In this document: piece after piece, positions 18,023 to 24,499 of the stretch | Numbering within the stretch: position 1 is the stretch's first letter | Layout: each line of letters starts with the position of its first letter | Origin: JACMLD01 sp963705285 | GTDB lineage: Bacteria; Bacteroidota; Bacteroidia; Chitinophagales; Chitinophagaceae | DNA: 64,000 bases | NCBI GenBank assembly: GCA_963705285.1 | Contig: OY970066.1 | Location: 496,001 to 560,000 of the forward strand | Reading direction: 5' to 3' | The notes under the pieces: model-generated | Database searches by the model: none | The model's input: only the letters and a program-made list of their open reading frames with translations | What the model was told of the DNA's origin: nothing | Made by a program: the position numbers and the translations under genes

Positions 18023-18637
18023 ATGTTGTTATCTGTGCATCCTGATAATCCACAACCAAGAAACCTGCGAACAATTACGGAATGTTTGCTGGATGGCGGT
18101 ATTGTTATTTATCCCACAGATACCATTTATGGCCTGGGTTGCGATATCTTTCAGCATAAAGCCATTGAGCGCATCTGCAGAATCAAGAACATTGATCCGC
18201 GCAAAGCGCAGTTGTCTTTTGTTTGTCACGACCTGAGCGATCTCAGCAAATACACCAAGAGTATTTCAACACCCTTATACCGCATGCTCAAAAACTATTT
18301 GCCCGGTGCTTATACTTTTATTCTGCCAGCCAGCAAAGAAGTTCCTAAAATTCTAAAAAGTAAAAAAGATACTATTGGCCTTCGCATACCAGATAATAAT
18401 ATTGCTAGCACCATTGTAAAAGAACTGGGCCATCCGGTATTAAGTACTTCATTGCCCGGCCAGCAGGTAGAGGATTATACAGACCCGGAAATTATTTATG
18501 AAAATTTTAAACAGCTGGTTGATATTGTTATTGACGGCGGTATTGGCGGCATGACTCCTTCAACTATTATAGATTGCACCGAAGAACCCCCATTGCTGAT
18601 ACGCCAGGGCCTGGGTGTTTGGCCGGTGTCAGATTAA
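18023..18637 (+). CDS. L-threonylcarbamoyladenylate synthase (Sua5/YrdC/YciO)
   Basis: The enzyme makes threonylcarbamoyl-AMP from Thr, bicarbonate and ATP for the t6A37 modification of ANN-reading tRNAs. At 204 aa it is a single YrdC domain without the C-terminal Sua5 domain. Motifs visible are GGIVIYPTDTIYGLGCDIF, KxRxxxKPL-like RKAQLSFVCHDLSDL, and STSLPGQ. The YciO branch is possible, since KAQLSFVC departs from the usual KPL. A GNAT gene follows after 16 bp, probably in one operon. Confidence 0.85.
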   Translation: MLLSVHPDNPQPRNLRTITECLLDGGIVIYPTDTIYGLGCDIFQHKAIERICRIKNIDPRKAQLSFVCHDLSDLSKYTKSISTPLYRMLKNYLPGAYTFILPASKEVPKILKSKKDTIGLRIPDNNIASTIVKELGHPVLSTSLPGQQVEDYTDPEIIYENFKQLVDIVIDGGIGGMTPSTIIDCTEEPPLLIRQGLGVWPVSD

Positions 18638-18653
18638 ACCCATTTGATTTATT

Positions 18654-19256
18654 ATGCAACAAGAGTACAACAAATTTTTTCCAGATACCCTGCAACTAGA
18701 AACTCCCAGGGTGATACTGCGTTTAATGAAGCTAACAGATATGGATGCACTGGCTGCCATTGCCGGTCCACCCGAGATCTGGAAGTATTTTACGTTTGAA
18801 CTAAACAACAAAGAAGCACTACAGCAATGGATAGAAAATGCGCTGCAGGAAAGAGCGGAGGGAAAGCGCATGCCCTTTGTAATAATTGATAAATCCACCG
18901 GTGAAATTTGCGGTTGTACCAGTTTTGGCAATATATCTTTTTACGATAAAAGAATAGAAATTGGATGGACATGGCTGGGCACAGCTTCTATGGGCAGTGG
19001 TGTGAACCACCATGCTAAATTTATTTTACTCAGTTATGCTTTTGATGCACTGCGCTTTGAGCGCGTTGAAATAAAAACAGATAACCTCAATGAACGTGCT
19101 AAAAAAGCACTGGTACACATTGGCGCCAGGGAAGAAGGCGTATTGAGAAGTCATATGCTGATGCCTCACGGCAGGCGACGCGATAGCGTTTATTACGGCA
19201 TCTTAAAAGAAGATTGGGATACCATAAAGATGCTATACTTTGAAGATTTGGCATAA
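18654..19256 (+). CDS. GNAT N-acetyltransferase (RimJ/RimL-like)
   Basis: A 200-aa acetyl-CoA-dependent acetyltransferase. The opening LETPRVILRLMKLTDMDAL, the central IEIGWTWLGTASMGSGVNHHAKFILLSYAF, and FERVEIKTDNLNERAKKALVHIGAREEG match the RimJ/RimL-type Acetyltransf_3 fold; the glycine-rich acetyl-CoA loop is less canonical than in the ribosomal enzymes. It follows the Sua5 gene closely and ends at a bidirectional terminator. Confidence 0.87.
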   Translation: MQQEYNKFFPDTLQLETPRVILRLMKLTDMDALAAIAGPPEIWKYFTFELNNKEALQQWIENALQERAEGKRMPFVIIDKSTGEICGCTSFGNISFYDKRIEIGWTWLGTASMGSGVNHHAKFILLSYAFDALRFERVEIKTDNLNERAKKALVHIGAREEGVLRSHMLMPHGRRRDSVYYGILKEDWDTIKMLYFEDLA

Positions 19257-19287
19257 CAAGCTGTTCTATCAAACTTATTTATAAAAA

Positions 19288-19345
19288 ATAAACGGAGTTC
19301 AAATAACGATACTGCTATGCAGCAGCGTTATCAGACTCCGTTTAT
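19288..19345. terminator. Bidirectional terminator between GNAT and rtcB
   Basis: Outer stem TAAACGGAGT/ACTCCGTTTA and inner stem ATAACG/CGTTAT form one long hairpin between the convergent genes. Confidence 0.85.
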
Positions 19346-19385
19346 CGCTTAAGCCAAAACACCCATCAACTGATTAGTCAATCAA

Positions 19386-20831
19386 CTATTCGCCCACAAT
19401 CTCAGTACGCTTGCCCCAGCTTCTGTGTTTGGCGCCATCCATCTTTACAATTTTGGGGGTAAACCTGCCCACGGCATCCACCAATGCTTTTTGTGATTGC
19501 ATTACTTCATGGATGTCTTTATAGGCAAATGGCGATTCATCAAGCCCGCCACCCAGCAATTTGATACCAAATTTCTTCAGTTCATCTTTAAATTGTTTAT
19601 CTGTAACCGATGCAATGGCCTTGGTACGGCTCATCTTTCGGCCAGCACCATGCGCAGCAGAATTTACTGATGCCGCTTCGCCTTTGCCTTTTACAATAAA
19701 ACCGTCGGCAGTCATAGAACCCGGAATAACACCCAGCACATCCTTACCGGCGGGTGTGGCGCCTTTGCGGTGTACAATTACATCTCGGCCCTCCCATTTT
19801 TCTTTCCACGCAAAGTTGTGATGGTTCTCCACCATCTTCAACGGTTTACGGCCCAGTTGTTTGGCAATTTTTGCATGAATCACATGGTGGCAGGCAGCTG
19901 CATAATCACCCGCCAGGTTCATGGCCAACCAGTATTCTATACCGGCTTCTTCGTCAAGTGTTAACCAGGCCAGGTTTTTTGCTTCCTGCGGCAGGCGCCT
20001 TGCGCTAATGGCAATCTTTGTATAGTAATTCGCAATGTTTGCCCCCAATGCCCTGGAGCCGGAATGCGATAACAGCCCTACATACTTACCTGGTTCAACC
20101 CCCAGCACTGCGTCTTTCTCTGTAATCTCCACTTCGCCAAATTCTACAAAGTGGTTGCCAGAACCCGAAGTGCCCAGCTGCTTCCATGCACGGCCATGCA
20201 ATTTTTTCAGCCATGTTAGCTGGGTAAATACTTCGTGATCCATCACTTCATGGTTAGCAGCGCGGTCAAATTGTCCGCCGCTTCCAAACAAAGTAGCTTC
20301 ATTGATTTCCCTTGTAAAGTAGGCCTCTTTATCTGCCAGTTCTTTTGGGTTGATATCAAAAATGCTCAAACACATACGGCAGCCAATGTCTACGCCTACG
20401 CCGTAGGGTATAACGGCGTTTTCCGTTGCCAATACACCGCCTATCGGCAATCCATAACCGCTATGCGCATCGGGCATTAATGCACCGGCCACGCTTACGG
20501 GTAGTTTGGCTGCCTGGTACATCTGGTGCATGGCACCTTCTTCTATATGCTCCTGTCCAAATACACTAAACTGTATACCATTGTGATTAAGTGATATCTC
20601 TGCGCCCTCTGCCATGGGCTTTGGTATCAGTTGTTGCGCAATTAACCCCAGCACCGCGTCATTTTCATATTCTACCGGTGCCGCCAGTATGTGCTTTAAT
20701 ATTTTCATCGCTTCTGTCTTTCCGTGGTGTTTATAATTTTTTTCCATTACGCCCATGGCAATGCTTATTACCGGTCCTTCCGGGTAGCCGATGGCGCGCA
20801 ATTCCTTACCGGTTAATTTTAACTTGCTCAT
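19386..20831 (-). CDS. rtcB: RtcB-family RNA ligase
   Basis: RtcB joins RNA ends bearing 2',3'-cyclic phosphate or 3'-phosphate to 5'-OH ends using GTP and Mn2+, and serves in tRNA splicing or RNA repair. The 481-aa length is normal for the bacterial form. Metal ligands and motifs are visible: DAHSG near residue 123, VDIGCRM at 147-153, GSGNHFVEFG at 223-232, HSGSRALG, and the guanylylation motif AAHGAGRKMSR. It is last in a minus-strand series behind a tRNA array, an AAA ATPase, a YkuK-like protein and a 61-aa protein. A hairpin lies directly upstream, so it may also have its own control. Confidence 0.96.
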   Translation of the reverse strand: MSKLKLTGKELRAIGYPEGPVISIAMGVMEKNYKHHGKTEAMKILKHILAAPVEYENDAVLGLIAQQLIPKPMAEGAEISLNHNGIQFSVFGQEHIEEGAMHQMYQAAKLPVSVAGALMPDAHSGYGLPIGGVLATENAVIPYGVGVDIGCRMCLSIFDINPKELADKEAYFTREINEATLFGSGGQFDRAANHEVMDHEVFTQLTWLKKLHGRAWKQLGTSGSGNHFVEFGEVEITEKDAVLGVEPGKYVGLLSHSGSRALGANIANYYTKIAISARRLPQEAKNLAWLTLDEEAGIEYWLAMNLAGDYAAACHHVIHAKIAKQLGRKPLKMVENHHNFAWKEKWEGRDVIVHRKGATPAGKDVLGVIPGSMTADGFIVKGKGEAASVNSAAHGAGRKMSRTKAIASVTDKQFKDELKKFGIKLLGGGLDESPFAYKDIHEVMQSQKALVDAVGRFTPKIVKMDGAKHRSWGKRTEIVGE

Positions 20832-20930
20832 ATTTGTTTACCCCTGCGGGGATTTTTTTATGCTGATGATTTAATTTTCGATGACATTCATGTAAAATGT
20901 CTCATCAAAAGTTATTGTATAAAGTACTAA

Positions 20931-20958
20931 ACATCCGGCACCAACCGGTACCGGATGT
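20931..20958 (-). promoter_or_regulatory. Hairpin between the 61-aa gene and rtcB
   Basis: ACATCCGG/CCGGATGT encloses a 12-nt loop 6 bp past the stop of the 61-aa gene and 100 bp before rtcB. No long T-run follows on the minus strand, so attenuation or a weak terminator is possible. Confidence 0.55.
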
Positions 20959-20963
20959 TGTTG

Positions 20964-21149
20964 TTACCGTTGATTAGCGGGTACAAAGATCTGCTTTAAC
21001 TGTTCCACCAATGCGCTGTTGCCACCTACGCTGATATGGCTGATTTTATCTGCAATCTTTTCTACATATTCCATTTCTTTCAGCTTCCAAAGCATTGCAT
21101 TTTCTTCCATCAGCTTGGCAGTGTTCAGCAAGCTGCGTGTTCGCCACAT
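20964..21149 (-). CDS. Small hypothetical protein coupled to the YkuK gene
   Basis: A 61-aa protein of unknown function. Its ATG overlaps the stop of the upstream YkuK-like gene in a TAATG arrangement, the usual sign of translational coupling, which is the main reason to accept it. The sequence is helical and charged (LMEENAMLWKLKEMEYVEKIADKISH), with no membrane segment, Cys motif or signal. Cotranslation suggests it binds the YkuK-like protein or acts in the same process. Confidence 0.7.
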   Translation of the reverse strand: MWRTRSLLNTAKLMEENAMLWKLKEMEYVEKIADKISHISVGGNSALVEQLKQIFVPANQR

Positions 21150-21634
21150 TACTGCACAATCTTATTGGCACAGCTCGAACTGGCAAAGGCATCCGGCTTT
21201 GCTTTGAATACAAAACCCATTCCCATGATATACCCCATAACTTCTTTCAACGCATCATTGCTTTTAAAGCTGGGGCTGGTGTTGATGTCTGCATGCACTT
21301 CCATGTCTACATTGTACAGAGTGAACAACCTGCACAACTGGTAAGCCACGTCAATACTTTTTGATACTTCCACCAGCATCCTTTCTTTTACGCTCATCTT
21401 TTGTTTGGTCATTTCATTGTGGATGTACATAAAGCCGCCTTTACCTTTTCTGATAAAAACGATGACCGTAGCAAATTCGGTTTCTTTTCCTTTTACCTGG
21501 CTATCGGTTCCAATGCACACTTTCAGCGCGTGGCCCAATTGTTTCTCGCGTACAATGGCTGCACGCACTTCATTTATAATTGATTGCTGCAACTTTTGCC
21601 CATTCAGCTTTCTCCATTGTTGTTGCTGTTCCAT
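21149..21634 (-). CDS. YkuK / DUF458 RNase H-fold protein
   Basis: This 161-aa protein resembles the YkuK (DUF458) family, which has a ribonuclease H-like fold. Conserved acidic positions are visible in CIGTDSQVKGKETEFATVI, in RMLVEVSKSIDVAY and in VHADINTSPSFKSNDALKEV, compatible with a metal-dependent nuclease centre; activity is not established for the family as far as I know. It sits between an AAA ATPase and a coupled 61-aa gene that leads to rtcB. A strong hairpin upstream separates it from the ATPase gene. Confidence 0.82.
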   Translation of the reverse strand: MEQQQQWRKLNGQKLQQSIINEVRAAIVREKQLGHALKVCIGTDSQVKGKETEFATVIVFIRKGKGGFMYIHNEMTKQKMSVKERMLVEVSKSIDVAYQLCRLFTLYNVDMEVHADINTSPSFKSNDALKEVMGYIMGMGFVFKAKPDAFASSSCANKIVQ

Positions 21635-21650
21635 GTTTTTAATTTTTTAA

Positions 21651-21685
21651 AAACGGGCCTTCGGGTTGCGGGCGAAGGCCCGTTT
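21651..21685 (-). terminator. Hairpin between the AAA ATPase and YkuK genes
   Basis: A perfect 13-bp stem AAACGGGCCTTCG/CGAAGGCCCGTTT is followed on the minus strand by TTTTAAAAAATT, 13 bp past the ATPase stop. It is either a full terminator or an attenuator inside the operon. Confidence 0.8.
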
Positions 21686-21698
21686 CTGTTTAATCGCC

Positions 21699-22772
21699 TT
21701 AGTTTTCTATCACCGGTCGCCGAAAGCCCATTACTTCTATCCGGTCTGTTGCTTGTTCCTTTTCGTGCTGGTTGGCAATTTCGGCAATGGTCATTGGCTT
21801 ATGAATAATGGTATCAAATCCTAAATGATTGCTTAACCGCTGGGACTTTATTACGCCCAGCTTACCAAACTCGTATTTCGCAATCAGTCTTCCTTTCCGC
21901 ATCAAAGCGCTGTCTATCAGCGTAAGCGAACTGTTAAAGGTGCATATGAGCTGCACATTTAAAAAGTCTGCCAGTAAGCCGTCAGAAATATTCAGCAGGT
22001 TTGAAACTGCCGAGCCCGGATAGTGCTTTCTGTCCATAATAATGTTCTCTGCATCTTCTATCACCACCACTGTATCAGGATTGTTAATCAGCAGCTCAAT
22101 AAAATCCGGGTTCATCAAATTGCCGGCAATAGCAGGTGATAAAAACAATACCCTCTTTTTTATTTTCCCTATCAGGTACCTGATATAGGTTGTTTTACCC
22201 GACCCGGGTAATCCGTGCAATAACACAATCCCCTTATCTTTTTTACTGTTTAACCGTTTTCTTATTAATTCATCTGTTTCTTTAAAATCATCTTCATAAA
22301 AAAGATTCAAATCAAGCTTAGTTCGTTTAATCTCCATTGCTTTTAGTTCCAGCCTGCTTCTGTTTTGTACGATAAGGTTGATTTCTAAAGGCTGCCGTCT
22401 TTGTCGCTCCTTAAATTGATTGGCGAGTACCGTAACCTCCTGTACAAAATCAGGATTGCTGCCATCGTGCAATAACTCACAGTAATCATTGTCAAACTCT
22501 ATCAGGCAGTTGTTATTCAGCACCACCACCGTTTTATCGAACTGGTATTGTTTCCGTTTTGTTTTATACCAACGGTATTGGTGCGTGTTAACAATCAACT
22601 GTCTGTATCGCTCAACAAATACCGCATAGGCTTTTTCTCCGTCTATATGACTCATAAAACTGAGGCTTGGCAGTGTGTTAAAGCAATAGAGATATAATAT
22701 TTTAACATCCAGGAAATGATCGCTAAACACATTGTTTGCGTTTATTATTTTCTGGCTATATAAACTGTCCAT
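21699..22772 (-). CDS. AAA family ATPase downstream of a tRNA array
   Basis: A 357-aa protein with an N-terminal region of about 170 residues of unknown fold and a C-terminal AAA ATPase domain. Walker A is GLPGSGKTT at 187-195 and Walker B is TVVVIEDAE near 234-242; an NxS/T-type sensor 1 (CTFNSS) and arginine-bearing MRKGRLIAKYEFG follow. The C-terminal region resembles BCS1-like AAA proteins loosely. It may remodel or deliver RNA or protein for the YkuK-like and RtcB proteins encoded next, but that rests only on gene order. The first tRNA-like gene ends 111 bp upstream on the same strand. Confidence 0.85.
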   Translation of the reverse strand: MDSLYSQKIINANNVFSDHFLDVKILYLYCFNTLPSLSFMSHIDGEKAYAVFVERYRQLIVNTHQYRWYKTKRKQYQFDKTVVVLNNNCLIEFDNDYCELLHDGSNPDFVQEVTVLANQFKERQRRQPLEINLIVQNRSRLELKAMEIKRTKLDLNLFYEDDFKETDELIRKRLNSKKDKGIVLLHGLPGSGKTTYIRYLIGKIKKRVLFLSPAIAGNLMNPDFIELLINNPDTVVVIEDAENIIMDRKHYPGSAVSNLLNISDGLLADFLNVQLICTFNSSLTLIDSALMRKGRLIAKYEFGKLGVIKSQRLSNHLGFDTIIHKPMTIAEIANQHEKEQATDRIEVMGFRRPVIEN

Positions 22773-22883
22773 ATTTTTATTATTAATAGTTAATCAAATT
22801 TTATCGCTCGTCGAAATATCCGTTAACTATCTAAGCACAAGAGTGAGCATAGCTGTAATTTTATTGTTTTCTAATTTTATTTG
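22773..22883. other. Spacer between the tRNA array and the ATPase gene
   Basis: A/T-rich spacer with no hairpin followed by a T-run on the minus strand. Read-through from the tRNA array into the ATPase gene is therefore possible. Confidence 0.4.
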
Positions 22884-22953
22884 CACAGGTTAAAAGAGTC
22901 GAACCCTCATTCACGGCGTTGAATCCGCGTTATGGCCGTTACAATAAACCTGT
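22884..22953 (-). tRNA. Atypical tRNA-like gene, identity unclear
   Basis: A perfect 7-bp acceptor pair ACAGGTT/AACCTGT and a T-loop TTCGACT are present. The T stem GAGGG/CTTTT relies on G-U and one mismatch. The anticodon arm is irregular: CGCGG/CCGTG would enclose an 8-nt loop ATTCAACG, and ACGGC/GCCGT competes with it. TCA or CAA could be the anticodon. It is either a decaying tRNA or a tRNA mimic. Confidence 0.55.
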
Positions 22954-22956
22954 ATG

Positions 22957-23031
22957 TGGTGTCTCAAGGAATCGAACCTTACTAGCTGGTCTTTCAAACC
23001 AGTGCAATAGAACCATCTCTGCCAAAACACC
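22957..23031 (-). tRNA. tRNA-Phe (GAA)
   Basis: Cloverleaf of 75 nt: acceptor GGTGTTT/AGACACC, D stem GCAG/TTGC, anticodon stem CTGGT/ACCAG with loop TTGAAAG, T arm TAAGG-TTCGATT-CCTTG and discriminator A. CCA is not encoded in full. Confidence 0.85.
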
Positions 23032-23064
23032 AGCAGATGAGCGGCGCGTTATACACCCCAATTG

Positions 23065-23135
23065 CGGGAACAGAATGATTTGAACATTCATCTGCAGGTT
23101 AACAGCCTGCTGTTCTTCCCTTGAACTATATTCCC
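23065..23135 (-). tRNA. tRNA-Asn (GTT)
   Basis: Cloverleaf of 71 nt: acceptor GGGAATA/TGTTCCC, D arm GTTC-AAGGGAA-GAAC, anticodon stem GCAGG/CCTGC with loop CTGTTAA, T arm GAATG-TTCAAAT-CATTC, discriminator G. It starts 3 nt after the tRNA-Lys gene ends. Confidence 0.9.
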
Positions 23136-23138
23136 AGG

Positions 23139-23214
23139 TAGTTCCGCTGGGATTCGAACCCAGAACCCCCCGGTTAAAAGCCGGGTACATCTAATCCAGT
23201 TGAGCTACGGAACT
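23139..23214 (-). tRNA. tRNA-Lys (TTT) with weakened D arm
   Basis: Acceptor AGTTCCG/CGGAACT, anticodon stem CCCGG/CCGGG with loop CTTTTAA, T arm CTGGG-TTCGAAT-CCCAG, discriminator A. The D stem GCTC faces GATG instead of a pairing GAGC-like strand, as if one T were inserted. It otherwise looks normal. Confidence 0.87.
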
Positions 23215-23228
23215 AAACTCATTCATCG

Positions 23229-23322
23229 GTACGGCCTCCAGATTCGAACTGAAAACAACCATCTTATATTTACCTCTCAGAAAGACAGGAAGATGGCCAT
23301 GTAGCCTTTACACCAGGCCGTA
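23229..23322 (-). tRNA. tRNA-like gene with a 30-nt anticodon loop
   Basis: Acceptor TACGGCC/GGCCGTA, D arm GTGT-AAAGGCT-ACAT, anticodon stem GCCAT/ATGGT and T arm TTCAG-TTCGAAT-CTGGA are all paired. The anticodon loop spans 23263-23292, 30 nt instead of 7. The inserted part extends the stem by CTT/AAG and contains CCT/AGG. Depending on which 23 nt were removed, the mature anticodon cannot be decided. It could be an intron-bearing tRNA, a tRNA decoy or a damaged copy. Confidence 0.7.
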
Positions 23323-23335
23323 TTAATATTTAGTG

Positions 23336-23407
23336 TTGACCCAAACAGATTTGAACTGTTATCCCCGAACGTATCAGGTTCGTGCTCCACCATTGAGCTA
23401 TGGGCCA
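23336..23407 (-). tRNA. tRNA-Ile (GAT)
   Basis: Cloverleaf of 72 nt: acceptor TGGCCCA/TGGGTCA, D arm GCTC-AATGGTG-GAGC, anticodon stem CGAAC/GTTCG with loop CTGATAC, T arm AACAG-TTCAAAT-CTGTT, discriminator A. Elsewhere in bacteria the GAT isoacceptor usually lies in rRNA operons, so this is a second type of location. Confidence 0.9.
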
Positions 23408-23417
23408 TGGTTATTGG

Positions 23418-23489
23418 GTTGACCCCGGGTCTCGAACCCTGATCTTCACATTCACAGTGTGTCGCTTTACCGGTTAAGCTAAGGCCAAC
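23418..23489 (-). tRNA. tRNA-His (GTG)
   Basis: Extra 5' G (position -1), acceptor TTGGCC/GGTCAA, D arm GCTT-AACCGGTA-AAGC, anticodon loop CTGTGAA and discriminator C73, all His hallmarks, followed by an encoded CCA (23415-23417). One anticodon-stem pair (A-A) is mismatched and the T stem has an A-G mismatch. Confidence 0.85.
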
Positions 23490-23497
23490 ATCATTGG

Positions 23498-23569
23498 TTA
23501 CCGGGCCCGGCTTTGAACCAGGATTACCAGAATCAAAGTCTGGTGTGTTGCCTGTTACACCACCCGGCA
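23498..23569 (-). tRNA. tRNA-Gln (TTG)
   Basis: Cloverleaf of 72 nt: acceptor TGCCGGG/CCCGGTA, D arm GTGT-AACAGGCA-ACAC, anticodon stem CCAGA/TCTGG with loop CTTTGAT, T arm CCTGG-TTCAAAG-CCGGG, discriminator A and encoded CCA (23495-23497). Confidence 0.93.
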
Positions 23570-23597
23570 GTATACAGTTAAACAATCAGGCTGTTTG

Positions 23598-23669
23598 TAT
23601 AGCAGGCCGGACTCGAACCAGCATCCTCTCCGTTCCAGGCGGAGTATCCAACCATTGGAATGCTGCTAT
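23598..23669 (-). tRNA. tRNA-Pro-like (TGG) with C33
   Basis: Acceptor ATAGCAG/CTGCTAT, anticodon stem CTCCG/CGGAG, T arm GCTGG-TTCGAGT-CCGGC, discriminator A. The 7-nt loop CCTGGAA gives anticodon TGG (Pro) by position, but puts C at position 33 where U is nearly universal. First tRNA of the array in transcription order. Confidence 0.75.
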
Positions 23670-23784
23670 AGCTGGTAGCATTGCTGCTACCTTTCTCATA
23701 GTGGTTTAATGGTAATAAAACTTTGTTGGTGGTGCTACGACAATATCCTGTCTCATTCAAATGGTGGTGCCAACACTACTGGAA

Positions 23785-23817
23785 AAGCATCCCCGCTGCA
23801 TCTCACGGGGAATGCTT
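23785..23817 (-). terminator. Hairpin ahead of the tRNA array
   Basis: Stem AAGCAT-CCCCG with CGGGG-A-ATGCTT. On the minus strand it ends ATGCTTTTCC, so it may terminate the small ORF upstream or mark a processing site at the 5' side of the tRNA array. Confidence 0.65.
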
Positions 23818-23836
23818 GTTTCCCTCCTTCCTGCAA

Positions 23837-23929
23837 CTAATATTTTACATTGTTCCTGTTTCTTTTTGCGGCTTTAGTGATCAGTTCAATGGCAAACCTG
23901 ATCATAAAAACCATTACTATAAATTTCAT
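23837..23929 (-). CDS. Candidate 30-aa small protein upstream of the tRNA array
   Basis: The frame encodes MKFIVMVFMIRFAIELITKA followed by a basic tail (AKRNRNNVKY). A hydrophobic or amphipathic helix with a Lys/Arg tail resembles small membrane peptides such as type I toxins or leader peptides; this is a resemblance only. It lies between two hairpins and right before the tRNA array. Nothing but position and composition supports it. Confidence 0.35.
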   Translation of the reverse strand: MKFIVMVFMIRFAIELITKAAKRNRNNVKY

Positions 23930-23970
23930 GGTCCGGTGTTTTATTGATTCTCAATTATTGCGGGCATAAA

Positions 23971-24003
23971 AAAACCCGGTCGATTGTTGTGCGACCGGGT
24001 TTT
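23971..24003 (-). terminator. Strong hairpin terminator
   Basis: A perfect 12-bp stem AAAACCCGGTCG/CGACCGGGTTTT. On the minus strand it is followed by a T-run (GGTTTTTTTATG), closing the small unit at 24024. Confidence 0.9.
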
Positions 24004-24023
24004 GTTCAGGCATAATGATACAC

Positions 24024-24191
24024 CTATGTTTGAACATTGCGTGGCCGCATATTTTGTTGATTGCTTCTACCATTCATGGGCAGTGTTTGCCGGCTTGTTT
24101 GTACACGCCAATAGCATACTGTTAATGATAGCAGATCATTTTTCATTGAAATGATAAATCGCGTATGTTGTTGTTGTTGCTGCATGTACAT
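24024..24191 (-). CDS. Candidate 55-aa small protein
   Basis: The frame from ATG 24191 encodes MYMQQQQQHTRF followed by a helical, basic sequence with no known motif. It ends 21 bp before a strong terminator, and the region before the ATG is A/T-rich as expected of a promoter. A longer frame from 24260 would include an unlikely Cys/Tyr-rich start. Function unknown. Confidence 0.4.
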   Translation of the reverse strand: MYMQQQQQHTRFIISMKNDLLSLTVCYWRVQTSRQTLPMNGRSNQQNMRPRNVQT

Positions 24192-24284
24192 TTTTAATTG
24201 ACAAAATTGTTTACAAACGCAAACCACATAATATATGTACTCGCGTGAACAAATAGTCACTTTTTTCCTGGATATACAATAAAT

Positions 24285-24310
24285 AAAAAACCCCGCAATC
24301 TCTTGCGGGG
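24285..24310 (-). terminator. Strong terminator of the 31-aa ORF
   Basis: CCCCGCAA-TCTC-TTGCGGGG, followed on the minus strand by TTTTTTATTTATTG, 21 bp after the small ORF's stop. Confidence 0.93.
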
Positions 24311-24331
24311 CCTGCGTTGTATTGAATCAGT

Positions 24332-24427
24332 TTAAAACTTCTCCATTGAACAAAACGCCCCGCAAACAGCACAGCCTCCTTTGGGACTAAACCGGTTTCC
24401 TTCAATATGTATCAGTGTCTGGCGCAT
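24332..24427 (-). CDS. 31-aa Cys-rich small protein with own promoter and terminator
   Basis: The ORF encodes 31 residues with the segment PKGGCAVCGAFCSMEKF at the C-terminus, giving three cysteines in CxxCxxxC order. It has a near-consensus promoter 22 bp upstream of the ATG and a strong terminator directly downstream, so a real transcript is likely. The cysteines could bind a metal, form a thioether, or mark a precursor peptide; none can be chosen. No maturation gene is adjacent. Confidence 0.6.
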   Translation of the reverse strand: MRQTLIHIEGNRFSPKGGCAVCGAFCSMEKF

Positions 24428-24448
24428 TGTTATTATTTTTTTGCATTG

Positions 24449-24480
24449 CAAAGATGCGATTATTTTTTTGATGCCACCAA
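24449..24480 (-). promoter_or_regulatory. Promoter of the 31-aa ORF
   Basis: On the minus strand, TTG at -33 is followed after 21 bp by CATCTTTG, one base from the TAnnTTTG consensus. Confidence 0.65.
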
Positions 24481-24499
24481 ATGTTTTAACAGAAATTTT

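Noticed and set aside
23277..23585. 102-aa ORF on the minus strand within the tRNA array
   Set aside because: It runs through three tRNA genes with paired stems; the open frame is a by-product.
23668..23790. Tenth tRNA-like gene upstream of the Pro-like tRNA
   Set aside because: TGTTGG/CCAACA pair around 55 nt, but no anticodon arm or T arm could be drawn on either strand.
24211..24405. 64-aa ORF overlapping the 31-aa Cys-rich ORF
   Set aside because: It runs through the terminator hairpin at 24291; the 31-aa frame ends before it and starts right after the promoter.
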